Below are positions 26,107-34,625 of a stretch of DNA of 64,000 nt, piece after piece. This stretch comes from Streptomyces sp. P9-A4 (GTDB taxonomy: Bacteria > Actinomycetota > Actinomycetes > Streptomycetales > Streptomycetaceae): assembly GCF_036634195.1 (NCBI RefSeq), contig NZ_JAZIFY010000001.1, forward strand, positions 5,032,501 to 5,096,500, written 5' to 3'. A model generated the notes under the pieces. The model did no database searches. It saw only the letters and a list, made by a program, of their open reading frames with translations, and had not been told where the DNA came from. Position 1 is the stretch's first letter. Every line of letters begins with the position of its first letter. The translations under genes and the position numbers were made by a program.

Positions 26107-28023
26107 CTAGACCAATCGAAGTGAACTCCGGTGTACGGGACTTCGCCGGGACGCCGGTACGGGGGTCCGCCGGCCCGCCCATGCGTCGAGCAGCGCCGCC
26201 AGCGCGAACCCCGACACCAGCAGTGCCAGTTCGACCTGGGGGCCGATCCCGACCGCCAGCACCGCGAGCGCGCCCGCACCCGCCGCCACCGGACCTGCCC
26301 GGCCGGGACCGCCCGCCGCCGAGGCCACCGCGCGGTCCAGCGACACACAGAAGGCGAAGACGCCCACCACCAGCGGGACCCAGCCCGTCACCGCGCCCGT
26401 GTCCGCCGGACCCCACTGCCACAGCAGGGTGAGCGCGCCGGCCGGGGCGAGGGCGGCGAGCAGCGCGCCGAGCACGGCACGGACGGCCGCGCCCGCCGCC
26501 ATGAACGCCAGGAGCGCGCCGAACGCGGCCAGGGCCGCCGCCGGGACGGCGTAGGGGAGCAGCCCGTACACCCCGTCGACGAGATCACGGTCGACGACGC
26601 CGGAACCCCCTACGAGTACGGGAGGCCGGGAGGTGTCCCCGAGCGCCGTCCTCAGGGCCGTCACCGTCGCCGCGCCCGCCGCCGTCATCGGCTCCGCCTC
26701 CGGTACGACCACGACCAGGGCCGAACCGGCGCGGCGCCACTCGTCGGCGGGCGGCGCCGCCGCGAGCAGCACCCCCGGCACCCGGGCCGCCCGCGCCGCG
26801 ACCGCCGCCGCGTCCCCGCCCTCGGGCACCAGGACCTCCAGCGGGTTCAGCGCCCCCGACGGCACCCCGGCCGCCACGAGCCGGTCGAGACCGTCGCGGG
26901 CCGGACCGCTCGCCACCAGGGCGTGGGCCTCCGGATTGCCCACCCTCAGCTGGGTGGCCGTACCGGCGAGCAGGACGAGCAGCGCCAGACCGGCCGCCGC
27001 GAACGGCCTCCGCGCCGCACGTCCGGCGAAAGCGCCGCCCGGGAGGCGGCCGGGTGCCACCGACCGGAGCACCGGCACCAGCGTCAGCGCCGCCGCCGTG
27101 CCCACCGCCCACACCGCGAGCCCCGCGACCCCCACCGACCGCAGGAACGCCGCCGGGAAGAGCGCCAGGACCGCGCAGGCCGCCGCGCCCGCCGCACCGG
27201 CCGCGACCACGGACCGGGAGGCCGGCCCCGGCGGCTGGGCCCAGCGGTGCACCGCGAACACCAGCGCCGTCACCGGCACCAGGTACACCACGGTGAAACC
27301 GATCTCGGTGAACGCCGCCACCGCCTCCACCAGAAGCAGCGCCCCCACCGACGTCACCCCCGCGAGCAGCAGCGGGGCGAGGACCCCCAGCGGCGAGCGG
27401 AACGCCAGGAACAGCAGCAGGAGCAGCCCGAGCGCACAGGCGGCCTTCGCCCCGAGGGCCACCGCCCCCGGCCCCGCCACCGCGCTGTCGTGCTGGAGCG
27501 GCAGCACGCCCGTCACCTCGACCCGGGCCTCCGGCAGCGCCGACCGCAGCCCCGCGCGCAGCGCCACCGCCGCCTCCTCGACGGCCGTGAGCCCCGCCAG
27601 ATCGGGCTTCCCCGCCCCCGGGTAGACCAGTGCGTACACGGTCCGGCCGTCGGCGCCGAGGAAACCCTCGTCGCCCGTGTCCGCGTACGAGACCGTCCGC
27701 GCGCCCGGACCCGCCGCCCGGTCCACGGCAGCCGCGAACCGCACGGCCGCGCCGGGGGCCCGTACGCCCGGGTCCCGTACGTCCGCCGCCTCCGGCCAGG
27801 TCGCCACGGCGACCAGCGGGGCGACGGCGGCCCCGTTCCCGTACCGCTCCTGGACCGCCTGGTTCGCGTGGTGCCCCGGCCCGCCCGAGGCCGTGAACGA
27901 CTGGTCGAGCCGGCCCAGGCCCAAGGCCACCGCCGCCCCGCCCAGGACCAGCACGAGCAGCCACCCCGTCCCGACCGCCACCCGGCGCCGCAGCACCGCG
28001 GCCCGTACCCGCTCAGTCCACAT
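26107..28023 (-). CDS. MMPL-like transporter, degenerate
   Basis: A 638-residue RND/MMPL-type protein: a first membrane helix at about 17-37, a large outer loop (LDQSFTASGGPGHHANQAVQERYG), a helix bundle, a second loop and a second bundle, about 11-12 helices in all. It is ~80 residues shorter than usual. The proton-relay Asp-Tyr pair that normally follows the G-x-S/G-x-D-Y motif is missing in both halves (VYLVPVTALVFAVHRW and FCVSLDRAVASAAGG). It may be a degenerate lipid exporter or have changed mechanism. It overlaps the aldo/keto reductase gene by 11 bases and is the last gene of the long minus-strand block. Confidence 0.75.
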   Translation of the reverse strand: MWTERVRAAVLRRRVAVGTGWLLVLVLGGAAVALGLGRLDQSFTASGGPGHHANQAVQERYGNGAAVAPLVAVATWPEAADVRDPGVRAPGAAVRFAAAVDRAAGPGARTVSYADTGDEGFLGADGRTVYALVYPGAGKPDLAGLTAVEEAAVALRAGLRSALPEARVEVTGVLPLQHDSAVAGPGAVALGAKAACALGLLLLLFLAFRSPLGVLAPLLLAGVTSVGALLLVEAVAAFTEIGFTVVYLVPVTALVFAVHRWAQPPGPASRSVVAAGAAGAAACAVLALFPAAFLRSVGVAGLAVWAVGTAAALTLVPVLRSVAPGRLPGGAFAGRAARRPFAAAGLALLVLLAGTATQLRVGNPEAHALVASGPARDGLDRLVAAGVPSGALNPLEVLVPEGGDAAAVAARAARVPGVLLAAAPPADEWRRAGSALVVVVPEAEPMTAAGAATVTALRTALGDTSRPPVLVGGSGVVDRDLVDGVYGLLPYAVPAAALAAFGALLAFMAAGAAVRAVLGALLAALAPAGALTLLWQWGPADTGAVTGWVPLVVGVFAFCVSLDRAVASAAGGPGRAGPVAAGAGALAVLAVGIGPQVELALLVSGFALAALLDAWAGRRTPVPASRRSPVHRSSLRLV

Positions 28024-28978
28024 CGTCGAGCCGCTTCCTCAGCTCCGCGTCGAGCCGCAGCCCCACCGCGCCGAGTGTCTCGTCGAGCTGCGCCGTCGAA
28101 CTCGCGCCGATCACCGGCAGGACGGGCAGCTCCCCGCCCGCCGCCCAGGCGAGCACCACCTGGTTGGCGGTCACGCCCAGCTCCGCCGCGACCTCCGCGA
28201 GCACCTTGAGCCGCCGCTCCGAACCCGCGTGCCGGTACTGCTCCGGCACCTCCTTGCCCGGATCGGTGTACGCCCCCGTCAGCTGGGTCGTGTACGCCGT
28301 GAACGTCAGCTCCGGCCGCGTCCCCAGATAGTCGAGCAGCTCCTCCGACGCGTGCGGGTTCACCCCGAACTCCGCGCCGGGGCGCGGTCGCAGATATGTG
28401 TACCGCTGCTGGACCGCCGCGTAGTCCGGCACCCCGGCGGCGAGCGCCGCGCCCCGCGACTCCTCGATCCGCCAGGCCGCGAAGTTGGAGCAGCCGGCCC
28501 GGCCGATCTTCCCGGCGTCCTCCAGCTCCCCGAAGGCGCCCATGGTCTCCGCGACCGGCGTCGCCCGGTCGTCGATGTGCGCGTAGTAGAGGTCGATCCG
28601 GTCCGTGCCCAGGTTCCGCAGGCTCTCCTCCACCTGGCGGCGCAGCACCGGGGCCGAAAGCCCCTCGGCGCACTCGGGCCAGGCCGAGCCCGGCGGGTCC
28701 GGCAGCGCGCCGACCTTGGTGGCGAGCACCATCTCGTCCCGTACGCCCCGGCTGCGCAGCCAGCGGCCGATCAGCAGCTCGCTCTCGGCGCCGGTCGCGC
28801 CCGGCTCCCAGAAGGCGTAGGTGTTGGCGGTGTCGATGAAGGTGCCGCCGGCCTCGCGGAAGCGGTCGAGGACGGCGAAGGCCGCGGCCTCGTCGATCCG
28901 GGTGCCGAAGGGCAGCGTGCCCAGGCACAGCGTCGACACACGGGGGCCCTCCGGGCCGCCCAGGTTGGTGTACTCCAT
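28013..28978 (-). CDS. aldo/keto reductase
   Basis: A 321-residue NADPH-dependent oxidoreductase of the AKR superfamily (TIM barrel). The catalytic tetrad is visible: Asp49 and Tyr54 (GGTFIDTANTYAFW), Lys88 (VLATKVGA) and His134 (LYYAHIDDR). The C-terminal cofactor part reads VLPVIGASSTAQLDET. ATG 28978 follows the stop of the upstream phosphatase-fold gene by 17 bases, and its own stop overlaps the MMPL gene by 11 bases, so it is probably part of the same transcript. The substrate is unknown; sugar or polyketide carbonyls are common in the family. Confidence 0.88.
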   Translation of the reverse strand: MEYTNLGGPEGPRVSTLCLGTLPFGTRIDEAAAFAVLDRFREAGGTFIDTANTYAFWEPGATGAESELLIGRWLRSRGVRDEMVLATKVGALPDPPGSAWPECAEGLSAPVLRRQVEESLRNLGTDRIDLYYAHIDDRATPVAETMGAFGELEDAGKIGRAGCSNFAAWRIEESRGAALAAGVPDYAAVQQRYTYLRPRPGAEFGVNPHASEELLDYLGTRPELTFTAYTTQLTGAYTDPGKEVPEQYRHAGSERRLKVLAEVAAELGVTANQVVLAWAAGGELPVLPVIGASSTAQLDETLGAVGLRLDAELRKRLDDVD

Positions 28979-28995
28979 GGTGGGTTCCCTCTCTC

Positions 28996-29967
28996 TCAGA
29001 CGGTGACGGTCAGTTCCTGCACCAGGTGGTCCGACAGGCCTTCGGCGGTGCGGAAGCGGTACGAGCCGACCAGGGCGCCGCCGCCCGTGAACGCCCAGTC
29101 GATCCGCCAGAGCCGCAGCCGGGCGCGGGCGTTCCAGCTGGCCGGGCAGAGCGAGCGGCAGGCGCCGATCGCGTCGCGCAGCGACGGGGGCATCCGGCGG
29201 ATGTCCCCGATGGCCGCGCTGGTGTTGAAGTCGCCGGTGACCAGCACCGGATGGGGGTTGTCCCGCAGGTCCTCGACGAGCGCCGCGTACTCCCGGTCGC
29301 GGGCGGCGGCCCGGCGCCGCATGTCCCGGAGGAAGGCCGGCCGCAGCGGGTTCATCACGGTCAGCTGCACCGGGATGTGCACGTTGTACGTGGACAGGAC
29401 GCCGTCGCCGGTCCGCAGGTCGACCCGGAGCGAGCAGGCGCCGACCGGCACCGGCGGGCCGACGGGCGGGAACCGGGACAGGGTCACGGAGTTGTTGCCG
29501 ACGGCCAGGTGGTGGTCCGGGAAGGAGGCGCGCAGCCGCTCCTCGTCGTCGATGTCCCAGACCTCGCCGCCCTCGAAGCCGTTCAGGTACTCCTGGAGGA
29601 CGTACACCTCGGCGTCGAGCGAGCGCAGGAAGGCGTGGAAGCGGTCGGGGTCGCCGCCCTGGTTCCAGTGCTGGGTGTTCCAGGACACCAGCCGCAGGCC
29701 GCCCGGGGTCTCCGGCCGCCTCACGAGGGCCCGCAGGTTGATCCCGTTCTGCGGCCAGGCCACCAGCAGACAGCCCGCGGCGAGCGCCGCCGCGAGCCGG
29801 CCGCCGGTGACGAGCGCGGCGGCGAGCAGCACCAGCGGGACGAGGGCGAAGGCCACCGGCGGCAGCAGCGAGACCGCGAGCCACGGCCACCAGCGCCCGT
29901 TCAGCGCGAGGTGCAGGGCGAGGAACACCGCCCAGCCGGCGGCGCAGGACAGGACCATCTCCGTCAT
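28996..29967 (-). CDS. membrane-anchored EEP-fold protein, copy 2
   Basis: A 323-residue protein: about three to four membrane helices in the first ~75 residues, then an endonuclease/exonuclease/phosphatase domain. Its motifs are LVSWNTQHWNQ (Asn), VLQEYLNG (metal Glu), GDFNTSAAIGD (catalytic Asp/Asn) and GLSDHLVQ (Asp-His). The fold includes nucleases, inositol phosphatases and sphingomyelinases; the membrane anchor and the lipid-sugar neighbours favour a phosphodiesterase or phosphatase acting on a lipid phosphate outside the membrane. ATG 29967 overlaps the stop of its paralogue (ATGA). Confidence 0.8.
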   Translation of the reverse strand: MTEMVLSCAAGWAVFLALHLALNGRWWPWLAVSLLPPVAFALVPLVLLAAALVTGGRLAAALAAGCLLVAWPQNGINLRALVRRPETPGGLRLVSWNTQHWNQGGDPDRFHAFLRSLDAEVYVLQEYLNGFEGGEVWDIDDEERLRASFPDHHLAVGNNSVTLSRFPPVGPPVPVGACSLRVDLRTGDGVLSTYNVHIPVQLTVMNPLRPAFLRDMRRRAAARDREYAALVEDLRDNPHPVLVTGDFNTSAAIGDIRRMPPSLRDAIGACRSLCPASWNARARLRLWRIDWAFTGGGALVGSYRFRTAEGLSDHLVQELTVTV

Positions 29968-31082
29968 CCACTCCCCGGCAGCGACACCCACAGGTCCTGC
30001 ACCGCGTGGTCGGACAGCTTCTCCGGCTCGCCGAACTCGTACCGCTCGGCCTTCGCCCCGTTCCCGGTGAACGCCCAGTCGGTCCGCCAGAAGGGCTTCC
30101 AGCCGCCCTCCTCCCAGCTCGTGGGGTACGGGTCGGTGCTCACCTCCGCCGCGTCGTCGAGGCGCTCCCGGATCGGGTCGAGGTCCGACATCGCGGCCGT
30201 CGCGTTGAAGTCCCCGGCCACCACCACCGGGTTGCGGTTGGCCGCGAGATCGGCCTCCAGACCCGCGTACTGGGCCTTGCGCGGGGCGAACCGCTCCCGC
30301 ATGTGCCGGTAGAAGGCGGCCGACAGGAGACCGTCCGGCATGCTGTTCCACACCGGCATGTGCACGTTGTAGAAGGACACCGTCCGGCCCCCGACCAGCA
30401 CGTCCGTCCGCAGCACCTTGTTGTCCCGGTACTCCGCCTGCCAGTCCGTGCCGACCGGCCGCCCGGCGGCCGGGCCCACGGCCGGCTGCCGCAGGATCGG
30501 GAAGCGGGAGAGCGTCACCAGCTCGCCCCGGACCGCGACCTGGTAGCCGGGGAACTCCCGGCGCAGCCGCGCCAGATCGTCGATCCGCAGCTTGCCCTTA
30601 CGGTCGGCGGTCACGTGCTGGTACTCGTGCAGCAGGTAGACGTCCGCGTCCTTCCCCTTCAGGAAGGCGTAGAAGTGGTCCTGGGTGCCGAGGAGCTGGT
30701 TCCACGAGTTGGTGTTCCAGGCGAAGACCCGTACCGCGTCCGGGCCGGGCCTCGTCTCCGCCCGCCACAGCGCCGCCGGGTCGAAGCCCGACTGCCCGAA
30801 GCCCACGAGCAGGGCGAGCGCGGCGGCGGCCAGGGTCCGCCACCGGGCCGCGCCCCGGGCGAGCGGGGCGAGGGCCGCGAGCAGCGGCGGGACCAGCGCG
30901 AACACGGCCGGCGGGACGATTCCCGTCAGATGCCCGAGCCAGATCCGGCCGTCCGCCGCCCACTCCACGAGCAGCAGCACCAGCCAGGCCAGGGCCGCCC
31001 CGAGGACGAGCCGGTTCCGGCGGCGGGCCGGCGCGGGGGCCGGGGCCCCGGGGACGGCGACCGGCGCGAGCGTGTCAGCCAC
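29964..31082 (-). CDS. membrane-anchored EEP-fold protein, copy 1
   Basis: A 372-residue paralogue of the next gene, with the same plan: three membrane helices (about 25-42, 52-75, 82-98), then the EEP domain. Catalytic positions are Asn123 (FAWNTNSWNQ), Glu153 (LLHEYQ), His241 (NVHMP), Asp291-Asn293 (GDFN) and Asp358-His359 (SDH), all intact. The GTG start 31082 overlaps the end of the glycosyltransferase gene by 8 bases. Two tandem copies suggest two different phosphate substrates in one pathway. A secreted DNase is possible but less likely with this anchor and context. Confidence 0.8.
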   Translation of the reverse strand: MADTLAPVAVPGAPAPAPARRRNRLVLGAALAWLVLLLVEWAADGRIWLGHLTGIVPPAVFALVPPLLAALAPLARGAARWRTLAAAALALLVGFGQSGFDPAALWRAETRPGPDAVRVFAWNTNSWNQLLGTQDHFYAFLKGKDADVYLLHEYQHVTADRKGKLRIDDLARLRREFPGYQVAVRGELVTLSRFPILRQPAVGPAAGRPVGTDWQAEYRDNKVLRTDVLVGGRTVSFYNVHMPVWNSMPDGLLSAAFYRHMRERFAPRKAQYAGLEADLAANRNPVVVAGDFNATAAMSDLDPIRERLDDAAEVSTDPYPTSWEEGGWKPFWRTDWAFTGNGAKAERYEFGEPEKLSDHAVQDLWVSLPGSG

Positions 31083-32127
31083 GGGAGGCCACCGGGGCGC
31101 CGGCGCCCGCCCGCGCGAGGTCGGGGCGCGGCTGCGGGTCGTACAGGTGCCGGAACCGCTTCGAGCACAGCCACTGCACGCCCGCGACCCCGATCGCGAC
31201 GAACACCGTCAGGTTCACCAGGAAGTTGACGGCCACGAAGTACCCGAGGAACAGTCGCCCCCGGTGCTGCCGTACCACCCGGTACATGTCCAGGTCGCCC
31301 CAGACGCCCAGCAGGAACAGGGCGACCGGCAGCAGCGCCCACACCGCCCCCCACAGCAGCGGCGCGGCGAGCGCGGCGACCGTCAGGGGCGCGGCGAGGC
31401 TGGCCCCGGCGCGCGGCCCGGTGACGAAGCCGCCCTGGAGCGCGCGCCGGCTCAGGATGAGCGGCACGGCGAGCCTGGCGCGGGCGAAGACCTTGTCGAG
31501 GACGATCCGCACGGTGTCGTCGTGGTCGTGCCGGCCGAGCACCTCCAGGGAGCTGAGCACCTTGTACCGCTCCGAGATGCGCCGCCCGTAGTCCTGGTCC
31601 TCGGTGTGCCGCAGGACCGGGTTGAACGGCCCCACCTCGTCGAAGACCTGCCGGGGGATCGCCAGGATCGCGGTGTGGACGGTGTCGATGACCCCCTCGG
31701 ACTTCAGCAGCAGGTAGTACTGCTGGAGCGAGCGGTACTCCTCGATGAGGCTGTCCCGGATCAGCGGTTCCGGTTCGTAGGTGCCGCAGATCGCCCCGTA
31801 CCCCTGGCCGGAGCCCAGGAGTTCGACCGATCTGGCGACGGCGTCGGGGTGCATGGCCACGTCGGAGTCGAGGAAGACCAGGATCTCGCCCGAGGACAGT
31901 TCCGCGCCGAGGTTGCGGGCGACGGCGACCCCGCTGTTGACGCCGGTGGAGACCACCCGGGCGCCGGCCGCCGCGGCGACGGCGGCGGAGTCGTCGGTGG
32001 AGCAGTCGTCGACGACGACGACCTCGATGTTCGGGTACGTCTGGTTGAGGGCGGCCTCGACGCACAGGCCGATCGACCGGCCGTAGTTGTAGTTGGGGAC
32101 GATGACGGAGACCAGGGGGAAGGTCAT
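31075..32127 (-). CDS. family 2 glycosyltransferase with membrane C-terminus
   Basis: A 350-residue GT-A enzyme. The N-terminus VSVIVPNYNYGRSIGLCVEAAL and VVVVDDCSTDDSA bind the nucleotide sugar, and the metal DxD-type site is VFLDSDVAM (about 95-103). The acceptor-side ED motif appears in HTEDQDYGRRISERY. About three to four helices follow residue 235 and anchor it to the membrane. Its paralogue lies at 36659. Such enzymes usually transfer a sugar to a polyprenyl-phosphate acceptor on the inner face. It starts 12 bases after the epimerase stop. Confidence 0.88.
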   Translation of the reverse strand: MTFPLVSVIVPNYNYGRSIGLCVEAALNQTYPNIEVVVVDDCSTDDSAAVAAAAGARVVSTGVNSGVAVARNLGAELSSGEILVFLDSDVAMHPDAVARSVELLGSGQGYGAICGTYEPEPLIRDSLIEEYRSLQQYYLLLKSEGVIDTVHTAILAIPRQVFDEVGPFNPVLRHTEDQDYGRRISERYKVLSSLEVLGRHDHDDTVRIVLDKVFARARLAVPLILSRRALQGGFVTGPRAGASLAAPLTVAALAAPLLWGAVWALLPVALFLLGVWGDLDMYRVVRQHRGRLFLGYFVAVNFLVNLTVFVAIGVAGVQWLCSKRFRHLYDPQPRPDLARAGAGAPVASRG

Positions 32128-32139
32128 GATCGGGTTCTC

Positions 32140-33201
32140 CTAGAAGAGGACCTTGGCGAGGGAGAGGGCTCCCTGCCGCCACGGTTCGACACTGGTGACG
32201 CCCTCGCTCCTCTTCGCGGGGCGGGCGCCCGCCGGGGGCGCGGTGCGCCGCTGCTCGCGCCACCAGGCGTAGGTGCGCAGGATCGCGTCCCGGTTGGAGT
32301 GCTCCGGCCGGAAGCCGAGGACGTCGGCGGCCTTGTCGGTGGAGACGAAGCTGTCGTCGAGGAGCTTGTGCAGCAGCCGCCCGTAGACCGGGGAGAGCCC
32401 GGAGCGCTGGAGCAGGCTCAGCGCGGCCAGGGCCGGCTTCGCGGGCAGCGAGCGGACCTTCTTGCCGTGGCCGGCCGCGTCCAGGACGGCCTGGAAGTCC
32501 TCGCGTATCGTGCCGAACTCGGTGGCGCCGAGGTTGAAGGTGTCGTCGGCCCGCTCGGCCGGCGCGTGCATCGCGGTCACCACCGCGTCGACCAGGTCGG
32601 CCACGTCGAACATCTGGATGCGGACGTCGCCCCGGCCGAGGACCGGGAAGTTCCGGCCCTCCTCGGCCCACTCGAAGAGCATCGCGAACAGCCCCATCCG
32701 GCCCGGCCCGAGGAAGGTCTTGGGCCGCAGGATCGGTACGCACATCTCCCGGCCCCGGAAGCGCTCGGCGACCTCCTCGGCCTCCGCCTTCGCGGCGCTG
32801 TACGTGTCGACCGGCTCGCGCGGGTACTCCTCGGGCGTCGGCACCACCTTCGGCAGTCCGTACACGGCGGTCGAGGAGATGTGCACGACCCTGGGCACGG
32901 CGTTCGCCTCGGCGGCCGTCAGGACCGCCTCCGTACCGCCGACGATCACCGAGCGGATCATGTCGGCCGGGTAGCTCGGCAGGGCGGCGGCGCAGTGCAC
33001 CACCACGTCCGCCTCGGCCGTGACCCGCTTCATCACGACCGCGTCCCGGACGTCCGAGACCGTGTGCGTCAGGTTCGCGTGCCCGGTGCGCGGGGCCCGC
33101 AGGTCCACGCAGTGCACCTGGCGGCCCTCGTCGAGCAGCCGGTCGATCAGCGTCGAACCGAGCATTCCGGCACCGCCGGTCACCACGATGCGCTCTACCA
33201 C
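32140..33201 (-). CDS. NAD-dependent epimerase/dehydratase
   Basis: A 353-residue extended SDR. The Rossmann motif is VVTGGAGMLGSTLIDRLL (G-G-x-G-x-x-G) near the N-terminus, and the catalytic set is Ser in VVHISSTAVYG and Tyr-x3-Lys in DTYSAAKAEAEE. The family acts on nucleotide sugars (UDP-glucose 4-epimerase, dTDP-sugar dehydratase), with exact chemistry unassigned. GTG 33201 overlaps the aminotransferase stop by 7 bases. Together with the class III aminotransferase it suggests an amino or rare sugar, or a sugar-like building block. Confidence 0.88.
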   Translation of the reverse strand: MVERIVVTGGAGMLGSTLIDRLLDEGRQVHCVDLRAPRTGHANLTHTVSDVRDAVVMKRVTAEADVVVHCAAALPSYPADMIRSVIVGGTEAVLTAAEANAVPRVVHISSTAVYGLPKVVPTPEEYPREPVDTYSAAKAEAEEVAERFRGREMCVPILRPKTFLGPGRMGLFAMLFEWAEEGRNFPVLGRGDVRIQMFDVADLVDAVVTAMHAPAERADDTFNLGATEFGTIREDFQAVLDAAGHGKKVRSLPAKPALAALSLLQRSGLSPVYGRLLHKLLDDSFVSTDKAADVLGFRPEHSNRDAILRTYAWWREQRRTAPPAGARPAKRSEGVTSVEPWRQGALSLAKVLF

Positions 33202-34625
33202 AGCGACGACACCTTCTCCTTGACGAAACGGGTGAGCAGACGGGGCAGACCCTGGGCGAGGGTCTTGTCGAGGGCGTCGAGGAAGAACTCGACCTCGTGC
33301 GGCTCGGCGACCAGCGAGGGGGCGACCATCAGCGGGTTGTCGCCGTTGAGCGTGTAGTACGTGTAGACGCCGTGGTCCCGGTACAGGGCGTTGACCACCG
33401 ACGAGGTGATGAGCTTGGTGCGGAAGCGCGGGTCCTTCGTCATCGCGCCCGGCACCAGCTTCGTGACCAGCTCCAGGATCTTCGGGCCCTTGTGCAGGAA
33501 GACCCCGTGCAGGGCGCCGTGGCCGCGTACCTCCGCCACCACGTCCGGGTACTCCTTCGCGATCCGCTCCAGACCGGGGGCGAGGATCCGCTCGATGTCC
33601 CGGGCACGGGCCGGATAGTCGTCCTCCACGGCCACGTTGACCGCCTCGATCGCGGTGACCGCCTCCTCGCCGAAGCCGTAGTAGGTGGTCGACGTCGACT
33701 GGAGCAGGGCGTCCGTGAGGTTGTCGTAGGCCTTGCGGAAGACCGGCTCGCGGGCGACGAACGCGGAGATGGAGGACTTGCCGCCGCCGAAGGACTTCGA
33801 GGTGGTGAGGATGTCGGGGACGAGACCCTCGTACCGCATGAAGTGGAACAGGGTGCCGGTCTTGCCCCAGCCGGTGTAGATCTCGTCGAAGAGCAGCACG
33901 ATGCCCTCGGCCGTGCACAGTTCCCGCAGTCCGCGCAGGAACTCCTCCGAGCACTCGTTCATCGTGGACGCCGACAGCGGCTCGATGAGGATCGCGTACA
34001 CGTCCGACTCGCCCTTGTCGGCGCGGAGTTCGGCGACCAGTTTCCGGACCGATCCCAGGTCGCCGTACCGGAAGATCCCCACGCCCGGGATGCCCGGGAA
34101 CTGGAACCCGGACTGGTTCTGGCCGGTCAGACTGCCCGAGCCGAGCAGCTTGCCGTGGAAGGAGATGTCGGCCCGCAGCACCCGGGAGCGCCGGCCGCCG
34201 TGGAACTTGTACGCCAGCTTGACCGCGCCCTCGACCGCCTCCGCCCCGGAGTTGGGGAAGAACGACATGTTCAGGTCGCCGGGCAGCAGCTCCGCCAGGT
34301 TGTGGCCGAGTGCGGCGACGTACGGCGAGAAGTAGGTCTTGTGGACCTCCATGCTCCGGCGCTCCTGGAAGCGCTGCCGGGCGGCGAGGATCCGGGGGTG
34401 GTTGTGGCCGTGGTTGAGGACCCCGACACCACCGGTGAAGTCGAGCACCCGGCGGCCGTCGCGCTGGGTGATCCAGACGCCCTCGGCACTCTCGACGAGC
34501 TCCTGGCCGAAGCCGAAGGAGGTCATCAGGGAGACCTGGCTCTTGTTGACGTGGTCCTTGTAGAGGCCGTGGACCTGCTTGGCCGTCAGCGACTCGCAGT
34601 CGTCGACGGTGTAGAGGGCGGTCAT
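33195..34625 (-). CDS. class III PLP-dependent aminotransferase
   Basis: A 476-residue fold-type I aminotransferase. PLP motifs are SGAEAVEGAVKLAYKFHGGR, the Asp of LLFDEIYTGWGKTG, and the Schiff-base Lys in LTTSKSFGGG. Class III enzymes move amino groups from omega positions (ornithine, diaminobutyrate, glutamate-semialdehyde) or, more rarely, in sugars. The N-terminal MTALYTVDDCESLTAKQVHGLYKDHVNKSQ segment is not in standard ornithine aminotransferases. Start ATG 34625 overlaps the flippase-like gene stop (ATGA). Its amino-acceptor substrate is the key unknown in this locus. Confidence 0.88.
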   Translation of the reverse strand: MTALYTVDDCESLTAKQVHGLYKDHVNKSQVSLMTSFGFGQELVESAEGVWITQRDGRRVLDFTGGVGVLNHGHNHPRILAARQRFQERRSMEVHKTYFSPYVAALGHNLAELLPGDLNMSFFPNSGAEAVEGAVKLAYKFHGGRRSRVLRADISFHGKLLGSGSLTGQNQSGFQFPGIPGVGIFRYGDLGSVRKLVAELRADKGESDVYAILIEPLSASTMNECSEEFLRGLRELCTAEGIVLLFDEIYTGWGKTGTLFHFMRYEGLVPDILTTSKSFGGGKSSISAFVAREPVFRKAYDNLTDALLQSTSTTYYGFGEEAVTAIEAVNVAVEDDYPARARDIERILAPGLERIAKEYPDVVAEVRGHGALHGVFLHKGPKILELVTKLVPGAMTKDPRFRTKLITSSVVNALYRDHGVYTYYTLNGDNPLMVAPSLVAEPHEVEFFLDALDKTLAQGLPRLLTRFVKEKVSSLW

